A DNA stretch of 8,111 nt from B75-G9 sp964564905 (GTDB taxonomy: Archaea > Hadarchaeota > Hadarchaeia > Hadarchaeales > Hadarchaeaceae), in the NCBI GenBank assembly GCA_964564905.1, contig CAZMCI010000041.1, positions 1-8,111 of the forward strand, in the 5' to 3' direction. Position 1 is the stretch's first letter, and every line of letters begins with the position of its first letter. A program made the translations under genes and the position numbers. Below are positions 1-6,059 of this stretch, piece after piece. The notes beneath the pieces are model-generated. The model saw only the letters and a program-made list of their open reading frames with translations. It made no database searches and was not told where the DNA came from.

Positions 1-769
1 GTCTTGCTCGGAGCAGCCGCACTTATGATCCTAATTTTCCCATCCAACGTCTCCGGAACACCCGGGAACTTTACCCCTCAGGAGGACGAGATATACGACA
101 ACTGGGGGCTCTGTCGCAGCCGGGCTTGGGGGGAGGATGGTTTTTTTCAAATAGCTGACGGTACCTTTCGTCCCGCGATAGTTTTCGAAAGTCTCGGAGA
201 GTTGAAGGATGTGGGGTGGGAGGTTGGACGGCGACTGGCGGGGCAGTATGCGGATCGAAATCAACTCGCGGAAAAGATTTTTGCGTATGGGAGGGATCAC
301 ATCCGCTACACATCAGACTTGGATCAATTTGGTATGGAAGAGCTTGCCCGCAACGCGGACGAAACGGCTTGGGAGATAGAGTCTTTTGGTTTTTCCCGCG
401 GCGATTGTGAGGATTATGCGGTTCTGCTGGCGGTGATGTATCGCGCGGCGGGCTTCCGATCTGCTGTGGTGTTGGCTCCGGGTCACGCGGCGACGCTCGT
501 TCACCTGCCGGGCTATCCACGTGCCAACGTATACTGGAACTTTGAGGACACCGGAGGGTGGATATGGGCAGAGGGCACCGGGNNNNNNNNNNGAGTTCAT
601 GGGCTCAGATCTAGTCGCATACGAGATAACTGAGGAGGAAAACATCTTTGGAATCGGAAGATCGGGGACGCTTATGAGCTCCGGTGGGGGAGGCCCACCC
701 ATCGGATTTTCATCTTTTTTCTCCGTGATACTCTTCCTGTGGCTGATTTCCGCGTTTGGGAGACGGTAG
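1..769 (+). CDS. Transglutaminase-like secreted protein with C-terminal membrane anchor; 5' partial, interrupted by N gap
   Basis: The 5' end lies outside the window. Reading from base 1, a hydrophobic stretch (LLGAAALMILIF) looks like the end of a signal peptide or anchor, followed by an apparently extracytoplasmic region. The transglutaminase-like core shows Cys in GDCEDYAVLLAVMYRAAGF (codon 406-408), His in APGHAATLVH (codon 484-486), and an acidic position near WIWAEGTG (571-573) just before the gap. This order of Cys, then His, then Asp/Glu matches papain-like transglutaminase-fold proteins. After the gap the protein continues in a different frame (593-769): EFMGSDLVAYEITEEE, a Gly-rich stretch with Pro-Pro, a hydrophobic helix (FFSVILFLWLISAF) and a terminal Arg-Arg. 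That tail looks like a C-terminal membrane anchor. Family assignment is good; the substrate, and whether it is protease, transglutaminase or inactive, cannot be told. The last 60 bases overlap the convergent engB gene. Confidence 0.75.
583..592. other. Assembly gap (10 N)
   Basis: Ten undetermined bases sit inside the transglutaminase-like gene. The upstream frame ends on a codon boundary at 582 and the plausible downstream frame starts at 593. An intact gene therefore needs a true gap length divisible by three, so the 10 N are probably a placeholder rather than a measured length. Confidence 0.95.
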
Positions 770-1363
770 GGGCCCGGACCGGACAAAACGTTTCCTGCTC
801 AATGGCGCAAGCACATTTTCTATTGCCCTGATGAGTTCGTGCATGTTTTCTCCGGTCTTGGCGGATACAGGGAACACCACGTCAAGCCACTGACGCCAAG
901 GGGGGAGCATTCCAAGTTTGTCGCAGATATAATCGAGAAGCACATCGCGTTCGTTGGGGTAAATCAAATCTATTTTATTTACGGCCACGATGGGGTTAAG
1001 TTTCAATTCCTGAAGAAATGAGAACATCTCCACGTCTATCGGTATTTCTCCCTTTCTCTCCCACCTTTCGACTATCTCTGGAAAAGCACGTGCGTCCACT
1101 ATTTCCACGGCAAGCAATATCCTTTTTTTATTTTTTTCGAGATACCTGATCACGCCTGTTTTTATTCGTTCCTGAGTTCTTTTTGGCACACCGGTCATGA
1201 AACCGAATCCGGGCATGTCTACGATGTCTATTTCTCTCCAAGGATACCGGGCTATTCTACGCGTGACCCCTGGTTTTTTTCCGATTCTCACTTTTCTTCC
1301 CGTGACCCGTCTGATTATGCTGGATTTCCCAACGTTCGAACGTCCCACGAGCACTATCTCCAT
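710..1363 (-). CDS. engB: EngB (YihA/YsxC) family GTP-binding protein
   Basis: This is a 217-residue TRAFAC-class GTPase of the EngB family, cytoplasmic. Bacterial members take part in large ribosomal subunit assembly; the archaeal role is less well established. All G motifs are visible: G1 P-loop GRSNVGKSS (residues 7-15), G2 Thr34 in KPGVTR, G3 DMPG (49-52), G4 NKID (129-132) and G5 SAK (167-169). The ATG start puts the P-loop at the extreme N-terminus. It is preceded by GGTGA (minus strand, 1371-1375) seven bases upstream. After the G domain there is a basic, Pro/Gly-rich tail of about 28 residues (from about 190). The last 20 codons or so lie opposite the end of the transglutaminase-like gene, so the tail is the least certain part. 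It follows the MoaD-like gene by 78 bases on the same strand and is probably cotranscribed with it. Confidence 0.92.
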   Translation of the reverse strand: MEIVLVGRSNVGKSSIIRRVTGRKVRIGKKPGVTRRIARYPWREIDIVDMPGFGFMTGVPKRTQERIKTGVIRYLEKNKKRILLAVEIVDARAFPEIVERWERKGEIPIDVEMFSFLQELKLNPIVAVNKIDLIYPNERDVLLDYICDKLGMLPPWRQWLDVVFPVSAKTGENMHELIRAIENVLAPLSRKRFVRSGPLPSPKRGNQPQEEYHGEKR

Positions 1364-1370
1364 GTAGATC

Positions 1371-1375
1371 TCACC
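1371..1375 (-). promoter_or_regulatory. Shine-Dalgarno GGTGA of engB
   Basis: GGTGA on the minus strand, seven bases before the engB ATG, complements the conserved archaeal 16S rRNA 3' end. It supports the start at 1363. Confidence 0.6.
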
Positions 1376-1393
1376 ATTTCGTATCTCAAGCCG

Positions 1394-1406
1394 CGTTTTG
1401 AAAACG
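1394..1406. repeat. 13-base palindrome between the MoaD-like gene and engB
   Basis: CGTTTTGAAAACG is a perfect inverted repeat: 6-base arms around one G. It lies in the 78-base spacer upstream of engB. It could be a small operator or chance; nothing else in the sequence decides this. Confidence 0.35.
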
Positions 1407-1441
1407 TTCGGGTCTGGGGAGGCACTGATGGGCGATTTTGC

Positions 1442-1723
1442 CTAGATCTCATCAGCGGGCGAGAGAGTGATCTCATCCTTGTGTTTGAGTTTGGTGTGGA
1501 TCCCCCGGATCTGTTGGACCCTCCGCCCGTTAAGCAGAACATTATAGTTTCCTCGGAGGTCCCCCGTCATCGGGTCTAGTACTTCTTCGACCACTTTGGG
1601 GTGTCTCCGACTGAGCTTCATCAAAAGCGTGTCCACGGTCTCATCATTGCCTATCGGCACTTTGATGGTGTCCGTTCCAGCGTGTTCTCGAAAATTACCG
1701 TGGAGTTTGATCACTACTTCCAT
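1442..1723 (-). CDS. MoaD/ThiS-like ubiquitin-fold protein lacking terminal Gly-Gly
   Basis: This 93-residue protein has a MoaD/ThiS/SAMP-like beta-grasp pattern. It starts with strand MEVVIKLHGNFREHAG (1-16), then a helix with the spaced Leu/Val pattern TVDTLLMKLSRRHP (29-42). Next come the family hallmark NVLLNGRRV (61-69) and the closing strand KHKDEITLSP (80-89). Typical members end in a PPVAGG-like tail whose last glycine is adenylated and then thiocarboxylated or conjugated. This one ends in SPADEI, with TAG immediately after, and neither other forward frame just past the stop offers a Gly-Gly tail. It may therefore act without C-terminal activation, or need processing by an unknown route. 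The ATG start is preceded by GTGAT only 3 bases away; the only upstream in-frame stretch to the stop has no start codon. First gene of a likely two-gene unit with engB. Confidence 0.75.
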   Translation of the reverse strand: MEVVIKLHGNFREHAGTDTIKVPIGNDETVDTLLMKLSRRHPKVVEEVLDPMTGDLRGNYNVLLNGRRVQQIRGIHTKLKHKDEITLSPADEI

Positions 1724-1884
1724 CTCATCACGGGGTCCTGGCCAACGGATTGGATGTCATTCCATCACGGCATTATCATTTTGGTGTCAGTAGTTCTTGG
1801 CAAACGTTTCTAAAAAAGTTTTCGGGAATGAATCAGATAACTTCTAAAACTTAAATCTATTTATGTCGATCTTGCAAACAACTA
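1724..1884. other. Divergent intergenic region between MoaD-like gene and argG
   Basis: These 161 bases must hold promoters for both directions. The plus-strand promoter for argG is near the right end. A minus-strand TATA box is less clear: the T-rich run CTTTTTTAG (about 1811-1819, minus strand) is the best candidate. An 8-base palindrome AAACGTTT lies at 1802-1809. No small ORF with a convincing start was seen. Confidence 0.5.
1845..1858 (+). promoter_or_regulatory. BRE/TATA box of the argG-argC transcript
   Basis: TAAAAC (1845-1850) followed by TTAAATCT (1851-1858) resembles an archaeal BRE plus TATA element. The usual spacing of about 25 bases puts transcription start near 1879-1880, a few bases before the candidate GTG starts of argG. 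The leader would be very short. Confidence 0.5.
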
Positions 1885-1886
1885 GT

Positions 1887-1891
1887 GGTGA
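1887..1891 (+). promoter_or_regulatory. GGTGA ribosome-binding site deciding the argG start
   Basis: GGTGA at 1887-1891 overlaps the upstream GTG codons at 1885 and 1888 and lies 5 bases before the GTG at 1897. This favours 1897 as start, unless the mRNA is leaderless and begins at 1885. Confidence 0.45.
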
Positions 1892-1896
1892 GGGGA

Positions 1897-3081
1897 GTGA
1901 GGGCGGTTCTCTCTTTTAGTGGCGGGCTGGATACTCTGGTGGCCGTCCGTTTACTGCAGGAAAAGTACAATGCAGAAGTAATAACTGTCACGGTCGATGT
2001 GGGACAGTCTCCCGAGGCATTGAAGACCGCCGAGCGGAGGGCCAGGCAGATGGGTGTCCTCAGGCACATTTATGTGGATGCTCGGAAGGAGTTCGTGGAG
2101 GAGTACATCTTTCACAGCATCAGGGCCAATGGGCTCTACGAAGGCTACCCTCTTTCGACAGCTCTTTCTCGTTACCCCATAGCTCTCAAGCTTGTTGAAG
2201 TGGCGCGCAAGGTGAAAGCAGATGCCATAGCTCACGGTTGTACGGGAAAGGGAAACGATCAGTTTCGTTTCGACACGACAATAGCGATAAAGGCGCCTGA
2301 CCTGAAAATCATCGCTCCTATCCGTGAGATGAACTTGGACAGAGCACATGAGTTAGAATACGCGAGGAGAAAGGGTATTCCTCTTGGAGCGGAAAAACCA
2401 TACAGTATCGATGAGAACATATGGGGGAGATCCATCGAGGGAGGTGTGCTGGAGGATCCCTCCAAAACCCCACCCCGGGAGATCTACATTTGGACCCGTC
2501 CACCAGAGAAGACCCCGGCGAAGCCACGCGTGGTTGAGATAGGATTTGAAAAGGGCATACCAACGACACTCGACGGTAGACATGTGAGCGGAGTAGATCT
2601 CATCACCAGATTGAACAAAATCGCCGGAGCTCACGGTATTGGGAGGATTGAACTGATCGAGGACCGAATCCTAGGACTAAAAGCTCGGGAAAATTATGAG
2701 GCTCCGGCTGCAACCGTTTTGATCCAAGCTCATATGGCTCTGGAACAGCTGGTCCTGACAAAGCAGGAATTGATCTTCAAGCACCTAGTTGAACAGGTGT
2801 GGTCCGATCTTGTCTACAACGGGCTGTGGTTTGATCCTCTTCGTGGGGATCTAGATGCCTTCATCGACTGCACCCAAAATCGGGTGACGGGCACCGTCAA
2901 GGTAGAACTTGACCGCGGGTCCTCTCGCGTCGTGGCTAGGAGTTCCCCATACTCGTTATATGACAAAAAATTGGTCTCGTTTGAGAAATTCGGGTTTGAC
3001 CAGCGCGAGGCAGCCAGCATCATAAAATTTCATGGTCTTCAGGGAAGGTTAGCTATGAGACGGAAGGGATCCGATGGATGA
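1897..3081 (+). CDS. argG: Argininosuccinate synthase
   Basis: Catalyses ATP-dependent condensation of citrulline and aspartate to argininosuccinate, the penultimate step of arginine synthesis, in the cytoplasm. Counting from GTG 1897 (394 residues, full family length), the N-type ATP pyrophosphatase P-loop is SFSGGLDT (6-13). The family more often has AYSGGLDTS, so Ser-Phe and a Leu after Thr are mild deviations. Other signatures are AHGCTGKGNDQ (112-122), YSIDENIWGRSIEGG (from about 169), and GLKARENYEAPA in the C-terminal domain. A GTG at 1885 would add four residues. The chosen start has GGTGA five bases upstream and gives the usual short N-terminus before the first strand. The stop codon overlaps the start of argC by 8 bases, so translational coupling is likely. 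A TATA-like box lies about 45 bases upstream. Confidence 0.95.
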   Translation: MRAVLSFSGGLDTLVAVRLLQEKYNAEVITVTVDVGQSPEALKTAERRARQMGVLRHIYVDARKEFVEEYIFHSIRANGLYEGYPLSTALSRYPIALKLVEVARKVKADAIAHGCTGKGNDQFRFDTTIAIKAPDLKIIAPIREMNLDRAHELEYARRKGIPLGAEKPYSIDENIWGRSIEGGVLEDPSKTPPREIYIWTRPPEKTPAKPRVVEIGFEKGIPTTLDGRHVSGVDLITRLNKIAGAHGIGRIELIEDRILGLKARENYEAPAATVLIQAHMALEQLVLTKQELIFKHLVEQVWSDLVYNGLWFDPLRGDLDAFIDCTQNRVTGTVKVELDRGSSRVVARSSPYSLYDKKLVSFEKFGFDQREAASIIKFHGLQGRLAMRRKGSDG

Positions 3082-4105
3082 GATAAAAGTGGCCGTTGTG
3101 GGCGCATCTGGATACACTGGAGAGGAGTTGTTTCGAATCCTCGCGGTTCACCCCAACGTGAGAATCCAAGGAGCATATGCTGTCCGAAACGCTGGAAAAG
3201 ACGTGAGCGAGGTTCACCCAAATCTCAGGGGGATAATAGACCTGAAAATCGCCAGACCTGAATACGAAAAGATCGGTAGGGACGCCGACGTAGTTTTTGC
3301 GGCAGTCCCCCATAAAGTGGCAATGAAATTTGTGCCAACACTACTTCAGGGAAATGCTAAAGTGGTGGATCTCAGTGCCGACTATAGATTTGATGATGTG
3401 AGGGTGTACGAACGGTATTATGTTCAGCACGAAAGTCCCGAACTAAAGGGAGTATATGGCCTGCCGGAAATTCACAAAGATGAGATAAAGCGTGCTCGGC
3501 TAGTTGCAAATCCAGGATGCTTTCCAACTGCAGCTGTTTTGAGCTTGGCCCCCTTGGTGAAGTACCGTCTCATAGATCTAAAGCACATAGTAGTTGATGC
3601 AAAGACCGGGACTTCCGGCGCCGGAGCCGTCCCCAGTGAGACCACCCACCATCCCCTGATAGGCTCTAACGTCCGCGCGTACGCTGCGACCTCGCATCGT
3701 CACTCACCCGAGATGGATCAAGAGCTGGGCAAACTCGCCAGAAAACAGGTCAAGGTTCACTTTACGCCCCACCTCATTCCCATTGTGCGTGGTATTCTTT
3801 CGACTGCTCACGTTTTTTTGAAAAAGCGTATGAACAAGGATGAAATTCTAAATCTCTACAGAGACTTTTATGCTCACGAACCTTTTGTGCGCGTCGTCGA
3901 GGGTTTGCCCGAGATCAACTTCGTCGTGGGTTCAAACTACTGTGACATCGGAATTGAGGTCGACTCCGACGGTGAACGAGCTGTGGTGGTTTCAGCAATA
4001 GATAATCTCACAAAAGGCGCGTCAGGGCAGGCCGTTCAAAACATGAACCTGATGTTCGGAATTGACGAGACAGAGGGGCTCAAAGCTCCACCCCAACGTC
4101 CTTGA
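3074..4105 (+). CDS. argC: N-acetyl-gamma-glutamyl-phosphate reductase
   Basis: Reduces N-acetylglutamyl-5-phosphate to the semialdehyde with NADPH, the third step of the acetylated ornithine pathway. It has 343 residues, normal length. The Rossmann nucleotide-binding motif is VVGASGYTGEEL (8-19). The catalytic cysteine is Cys149 in NPGCFPTA, followed by the substrate loop TGTSGAG, and by SHRHSPEM with His208/His210, one of which is the general base. The C-terminal NMNLMFGIDETEGL is typical, with a few extra residues (APPQRP). LysY of the LysW-dependent pathway is homologous, but argJ next door argues for the acetyl route. ATG 3074 lies inside the argG end (8-base overlap), with a purine-rich GGAAGGGAT upstream. 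Confidence 0.95.
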   Translation: MDEIKVAVVGASGYTGEELFRILAVHPNVRIQGAYAVRNAGKDVSEVHPNLRGIIDLKIARPEYEKIGRDADVVFAAVPHKVAMKFVPTLLQGNAKVVDLSADYRFDDVRVYERYYVQHESPELKGVYGLPEIHKDEIKRARLVANPGCFPTAAVLSLAPLVKYRLIDLKHIVVDAKTGTSGAGAVPSETTHHPLIGSNVRAYAATSHRHSPEMDQELGKLARKQVKVHFTPHLIPIVRGILSTAHVFLKKRMNKDEILNLYRDFYAHEPFVRVVEGLPEINFVVGSNYCDIGIEVDSDGERAVVVSAIDNLTKGASGQAVQNMNLMFGIDETEGLKAPPQRP

Positions 4106-4118
4106 CATCTCCAATAGC

Positions 4119-4142
4119 TTTTAATCACTTCATGGCTTTTTT
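4119..4142 (+). promoter_or_regulatory. Possible T-rich terminator and internal promoter before argJ
   Basis: The 52-base argC-argJ spacer contains TTTTAAT (4119-4125), placed as a TATA box for a transcript starting near 4148. It also holds a T6 run (4137-4142), which resembles the oligo-T terminators of archaea. argJ may thus be transcribed partly on its own. Both signals are weak. Confidence 0.3.
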
Positions 4143-4157
4143 GACATTGGGGAATAA

Positions 4158-5387
4158 ATGGTAAAAGTGCTGAAAGGAGGTCTCACGGAAGTTCCCGGAT
4201 TTTTGGCTACCGGAGTGCGTGCGGGAATCAAACGACGCGGACCTGACTTAATGCTGGTCGTCTCGGAGAACGGGCCAGTTCCCGCCGCGGGAGCTTTTAC
4301 CACCAACCGGGTCAAGGGCGCTCCGCTCGTGGTCACAAGAAACCACCTCAAAAAAGGAAGGCTCGGCGCAGTGGTGGCAAACTCCGGGATCTCAAATGCC
4401 TATACCGGTAGGAGGGGATTACGCGACGCCTACAGGATGGCTCAGCTCACAGCAAAGCTCTTGAAATTGCGGACGAGGGATGTGGGCGTGGCATCAACTG
4501 GTCTCATAGGATCCTATCTCCCGATGAACAAGATCGAAGCGGGTATCCGCATCGCCGTGAACAGGCTGTCTAGGTCCAGAGAGGCCAGCATAAATGCAGC
4601 CAGGGCCATAATGACCACGGACACCGTTCCAAAGGAGATCGCCGTCCGCTTGAGGCTGGACGATGGAACACCGGCGACCATTGCAGGGATAGCAAAGGGC
4701 TCAGGGATGGTGCGTCCGAACCTGAAGACGGCAACCATGCTCGCGTTTCTCGTTACAGATGTTGAGATAACCCCGGAAGCCCTTCGAACCTCGCTGCAGA
4801 AGGCGATAGACCAAAGTTTCAACATGGTGAATATAGATAACGACATGAGCACAAGCGACATGGTCCTCATCATGGCGAACGGTCTGGCAAAAAATCGATG
4901 CATAACCCTTCGCGGCGACAAACGTTTTCAGCTGGCTCTGAACCACGTCCTCATCGAACTTGCGCGCATGATAGCGAGGGATGGGGAAGGTGCTACCCGG
5001 CTGATAGAGGTGCACATAAAAAATGCGCTTACTCTCAAAGAAGCGCAGAGCGCTGCAAGAACCGTTGTAGGTTCAAATTTGGTTAAGGCCGCGGTATTCG
5101 GCAAGGATCCCAACTGGGGGCGCATCGTCGCCGCGCTGGGAAACTCGAACGCACGATTCGACCCGGGCAGGCTCACCCTGGATTTGGTGAGTGAACAGGG
5201 GCGTGTTGGTCTGGTCAAGAAGGGTGTTCCCGCATCCAAACGCGTGCTTGAACGAGCTAGAGAAATAATGGGAAGCAGGGAGATCGAAATTCACGTGGAT
5301 CTAGCTGCTGGGAAGTACGATGCAACTGCATGGGGCTGCGATTTGACGTACGACTATGTTAGGATAAATTCTCGCTATACTACGTAG
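4158..5387 (+). CDS. argJ: Ornithine acetyltransferase (glutamate N-acetyltransferase), autoprocessing
   Basis: Moves the acetyl group from N-acetylornithine to glutamate, recycling it; bifunctional members also use acetyl-CoA. It has 409 residues, full length. The family precursor cuts itself before a threonine that becomes the N-terminal nucleophile of the beta chain. Here the site is AKGSGMV, RPN, LKTA, then Thr193-MLAF, so the cut is predicted between Ala192 and Thr193. Family members normally read PN-MATML; here PN-LKTATML has two extra residues. Other signatures are FTTNRVKGAP (47-56), VANSGISNAYTG (usually NxNACTG), VASTGLIG, IMTTDTVPKE, GEGATR, KDPNWGRI and the C-terminal AWGCDLTYDYVRINSRYTT. 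ATG 4158 has GGGG six to nine bases upstream. No argA is visible in the window, so whether this ArgJ is bifunctional cannot be decided. Confidence 0.95.
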   Translation: MVKVLKGGLTEVPGFLATGVRAGIKRRGPDLMLVVSENGPVPAAGAFTTNRVKGAPLVVTRNHLKKGRLGAVVANSGISNAYTGRRGLRDAYRMAQLTAKLLKLRTRDVGVASTGLIGSYLPMNKIEAGIRIAVNRLSRSREASINAARAIMTTDTVPKEIAVRLRLDDGTPATIAGIAKGSGMVRPNLKTATMLAFLVTDVEITPEALRTSLQKAIDQSFNMVNIDNDMSTSDMVLIMANGLAKNRCITLRGDKRFQLALNHVLIELARMIARDGEGATRLIEVHIKNALTLKEAQSAARTVVGSNLVKAAVFGKDPNWGRIVAALGNSNARFDPGRLTLDLVSEQGRVGLVKKGVPASKRVLERAREIMGSREIEIHVDLAAGKYDATAWGCDLTYDYVRINSRYTT

Positions 5388-5391
5388 TTAT

Positions 5392-5439
5392 TCCAGCCCG
5401 GTTCTTGATTTTTGTCAGCATTTATTCAGGACGGCTGGA
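5392..5439. terminator. Inverted repeat between convergent stop codons
   Basis: TCCAGCC (5392-5398) and GGCTGGA (5433-5439) form a 7-base perfect stem around a 34-base loop. The loop contains a T5 run (5409-5413). The element almost exactly fills the 52 bases between the argJ stop and the stop of the minus-strand gene. It may separate the two convergent transcripts, with the T-run ending argJ. The loop is long, so the structure itself is uncertain. Confidence 0.35.
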
Positions 5440-5940
5440 TTACCAATCATCCAGCAAATCATCGATATTGGCGAGATACTCGTTGTAAACGGATACCCAG
5501 TTGTCATATGTTGCCATGTGTTCGTTCGCTGTGCTCGATGCTTCGTCTCCAGCTTCCAAATATCCCTGATCATAATAATTGCATGCATCCGCGAAGTATT
5601 TCGACGCTTGGGACATCTCGTTATACAATTTTACCCCATATTCAGCCACTCCGATGTAGTTGTCGATTAGGTGCGTGTATTTGTCGTTTGGGGCGTAGTT
5701 TCGTGCCTGCTCAAAATAAATTTTTGCATTTTCAAAACTGCTTACAGCGTAGTCATAGTAAATTTGCGCGCTTTCGGCGTGATCCCCTGCCACTAAATAA
5801 TAACCATCCCCATAATTCGCGCTGAAAGCTTCGTATTCGGAATCCGCGCGCCCCTGGTTTACCAGGGCATCTTTTTGATGTCCTATGCCCTTTAGCAGCA
5901 GCTTTTCAAAATTTTGCATATCTTCAATCTGACTTTGCAA
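5440..5940 (-). CDS. Unknown acidic, Tyr-rich helical protein (body of a gene split by a frame break)
   Basis: I do not recognise this family. The open frame gives 166 residues from a TTG at 5940, but that start has no ribosome-binding site, and an in-frame TAG lies four codons upstream (5950-5952). The N-terminus is more likely the signal/anchor ORF at 5946-6053. Composition is striking: about 20 Tyr, 29 Asp+Glu against 9 Lys+Arg, one Cys, and nearly all predicted helix. Residues 34-57 and 113-136 align without gaps with 13 of 24 identical (for example YLxAGDxAxS in both), so the body is an internal duplication with a 79-residue period. A-x2-Y-[YF]-x2-A occurs at 58, 72 and 112. A TPR-like or other helical-hairpin scaffold outside the membrane is an inference. 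The gene runs against the arginine genes and is AT-richer: hand-counted 60-base blocks were 35-48% GC, against 58% in one argJ block. Confidence 0.6.
   Translation of the reverse strand: MQSQIEDMQNFEKLLLKGIGHQKDALVNQGRADSEYEAFSANYGDGYYLVAGDHAESAQIYYDYAVSSFENAKIYFEQARNYAPNDKYTHLIDNYIGVAEYGVKLYNEMSQASKYFADACNYYDQGYLEAGDEASSTANEHMATYDNWVSVYNEYLANIDDLLDDW
5533..5841 (-). repeat. Internal protein repeat in the unknown gene
   Basis: Two copies lie at 5770-5841 (residues 34-57) and 5533-5604 (residues 113-136). They share S-x-Y-x-A, NY-x-D and YL-x-AGD-x-A-x-S at identical spacing. DNA identity is lower than protein identity, which suggests an old duplication kept by selection. Confidence 0.6.
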
Positions 5941-5945
5941 CGAGC

Positions 5946-6053
5946 TTATCTAACTATCTTTTTCAAGCTTCTGCTCGTCCAACAGTAGCTAAATCCAGCC
6001 ACTAGAAGGATAACCGCTATGAAAATGCCCGCCATCCCATAAGTCCGTTTCAT
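5946..6053 (-). CDS. Signal-peptide/membrane-anchor leader ORF (35 aa), likely N-terminus of the unknown gene
   Basis: From ATG 6053 this reads MKRTYGMAGIFIAVILLVAG, then FSYCWTSRSLKKIVR and TAA at 5946-5948. It has a basic start, a hydrophobic core of about 14-16 residues, then polar and basic residues: a signal peptide or single membrane anchor. The Cys sits in FSYC, which is a poor lipobox, so lipoprotein status is doubtful. A perfect GGAGGTGA lies six bases upstream and a TATA-like box further up. Such strong signals for a 35-codon ORF with no domain make sense if it is the first part of the 166-residue protein. The two frames differ by one base and can only be joined within about 5946-5952: a -1 shift there, or one lost base restored, would give roughly a 204-residue secreted protein. 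It could instead be a real pseudogene, an assembly error or a separate small membrane protein. Confidence 0.65.
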   Translation of the reverse strand: MKRTYGMAGIFIAVILLVAGFSYCWTSRSLKKIVR

Positions 6054-6059
6054 TTAATT

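Noticed and set aside
71..520. 149-codon minus-strand open frame under the transglutaminase-like gene
   Set aside because: It is Pro/Arg/Ser-rich noise opposite a frame with a clear Cys/His catalytic pattern.
683..699. GGTGGG/CCCACC hairpin just downstream of the engB stop, as a terminator
   Set aside because: It encodes the Gly-rich/Pro-Pro linker of the transglutaminase-like protein on the plus strand, has no T-run on the minus strand, and hairpin terminators are not typical of archaea.
1354..1542. 62-codon minus-strand frame spanning the end of the MoaD-like gene, considered as a frameshifted Gly-Gly tail
   Set aside because: It contains no Gly-Gly, is Arg/Ser-rich, and has no family resemblance, so it does not rescue the missing tail.
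5412..5825. Long plus-strand open frame opposite the unknown gene
   Set aside because: It is Cys/His/Arg/Pro-rich without domain structure, has no ribosome-binding site, and overlaps the better minus-strand frame that carries an internal repeat.
5940..5960. Programmed -1 frameshift joining the leader ORF and the body
   Set aside because: No X-XXY-YYZ slippery site or clear downstream structure is visible. A lost base or true pseudogene is simpler, so I report only the break.
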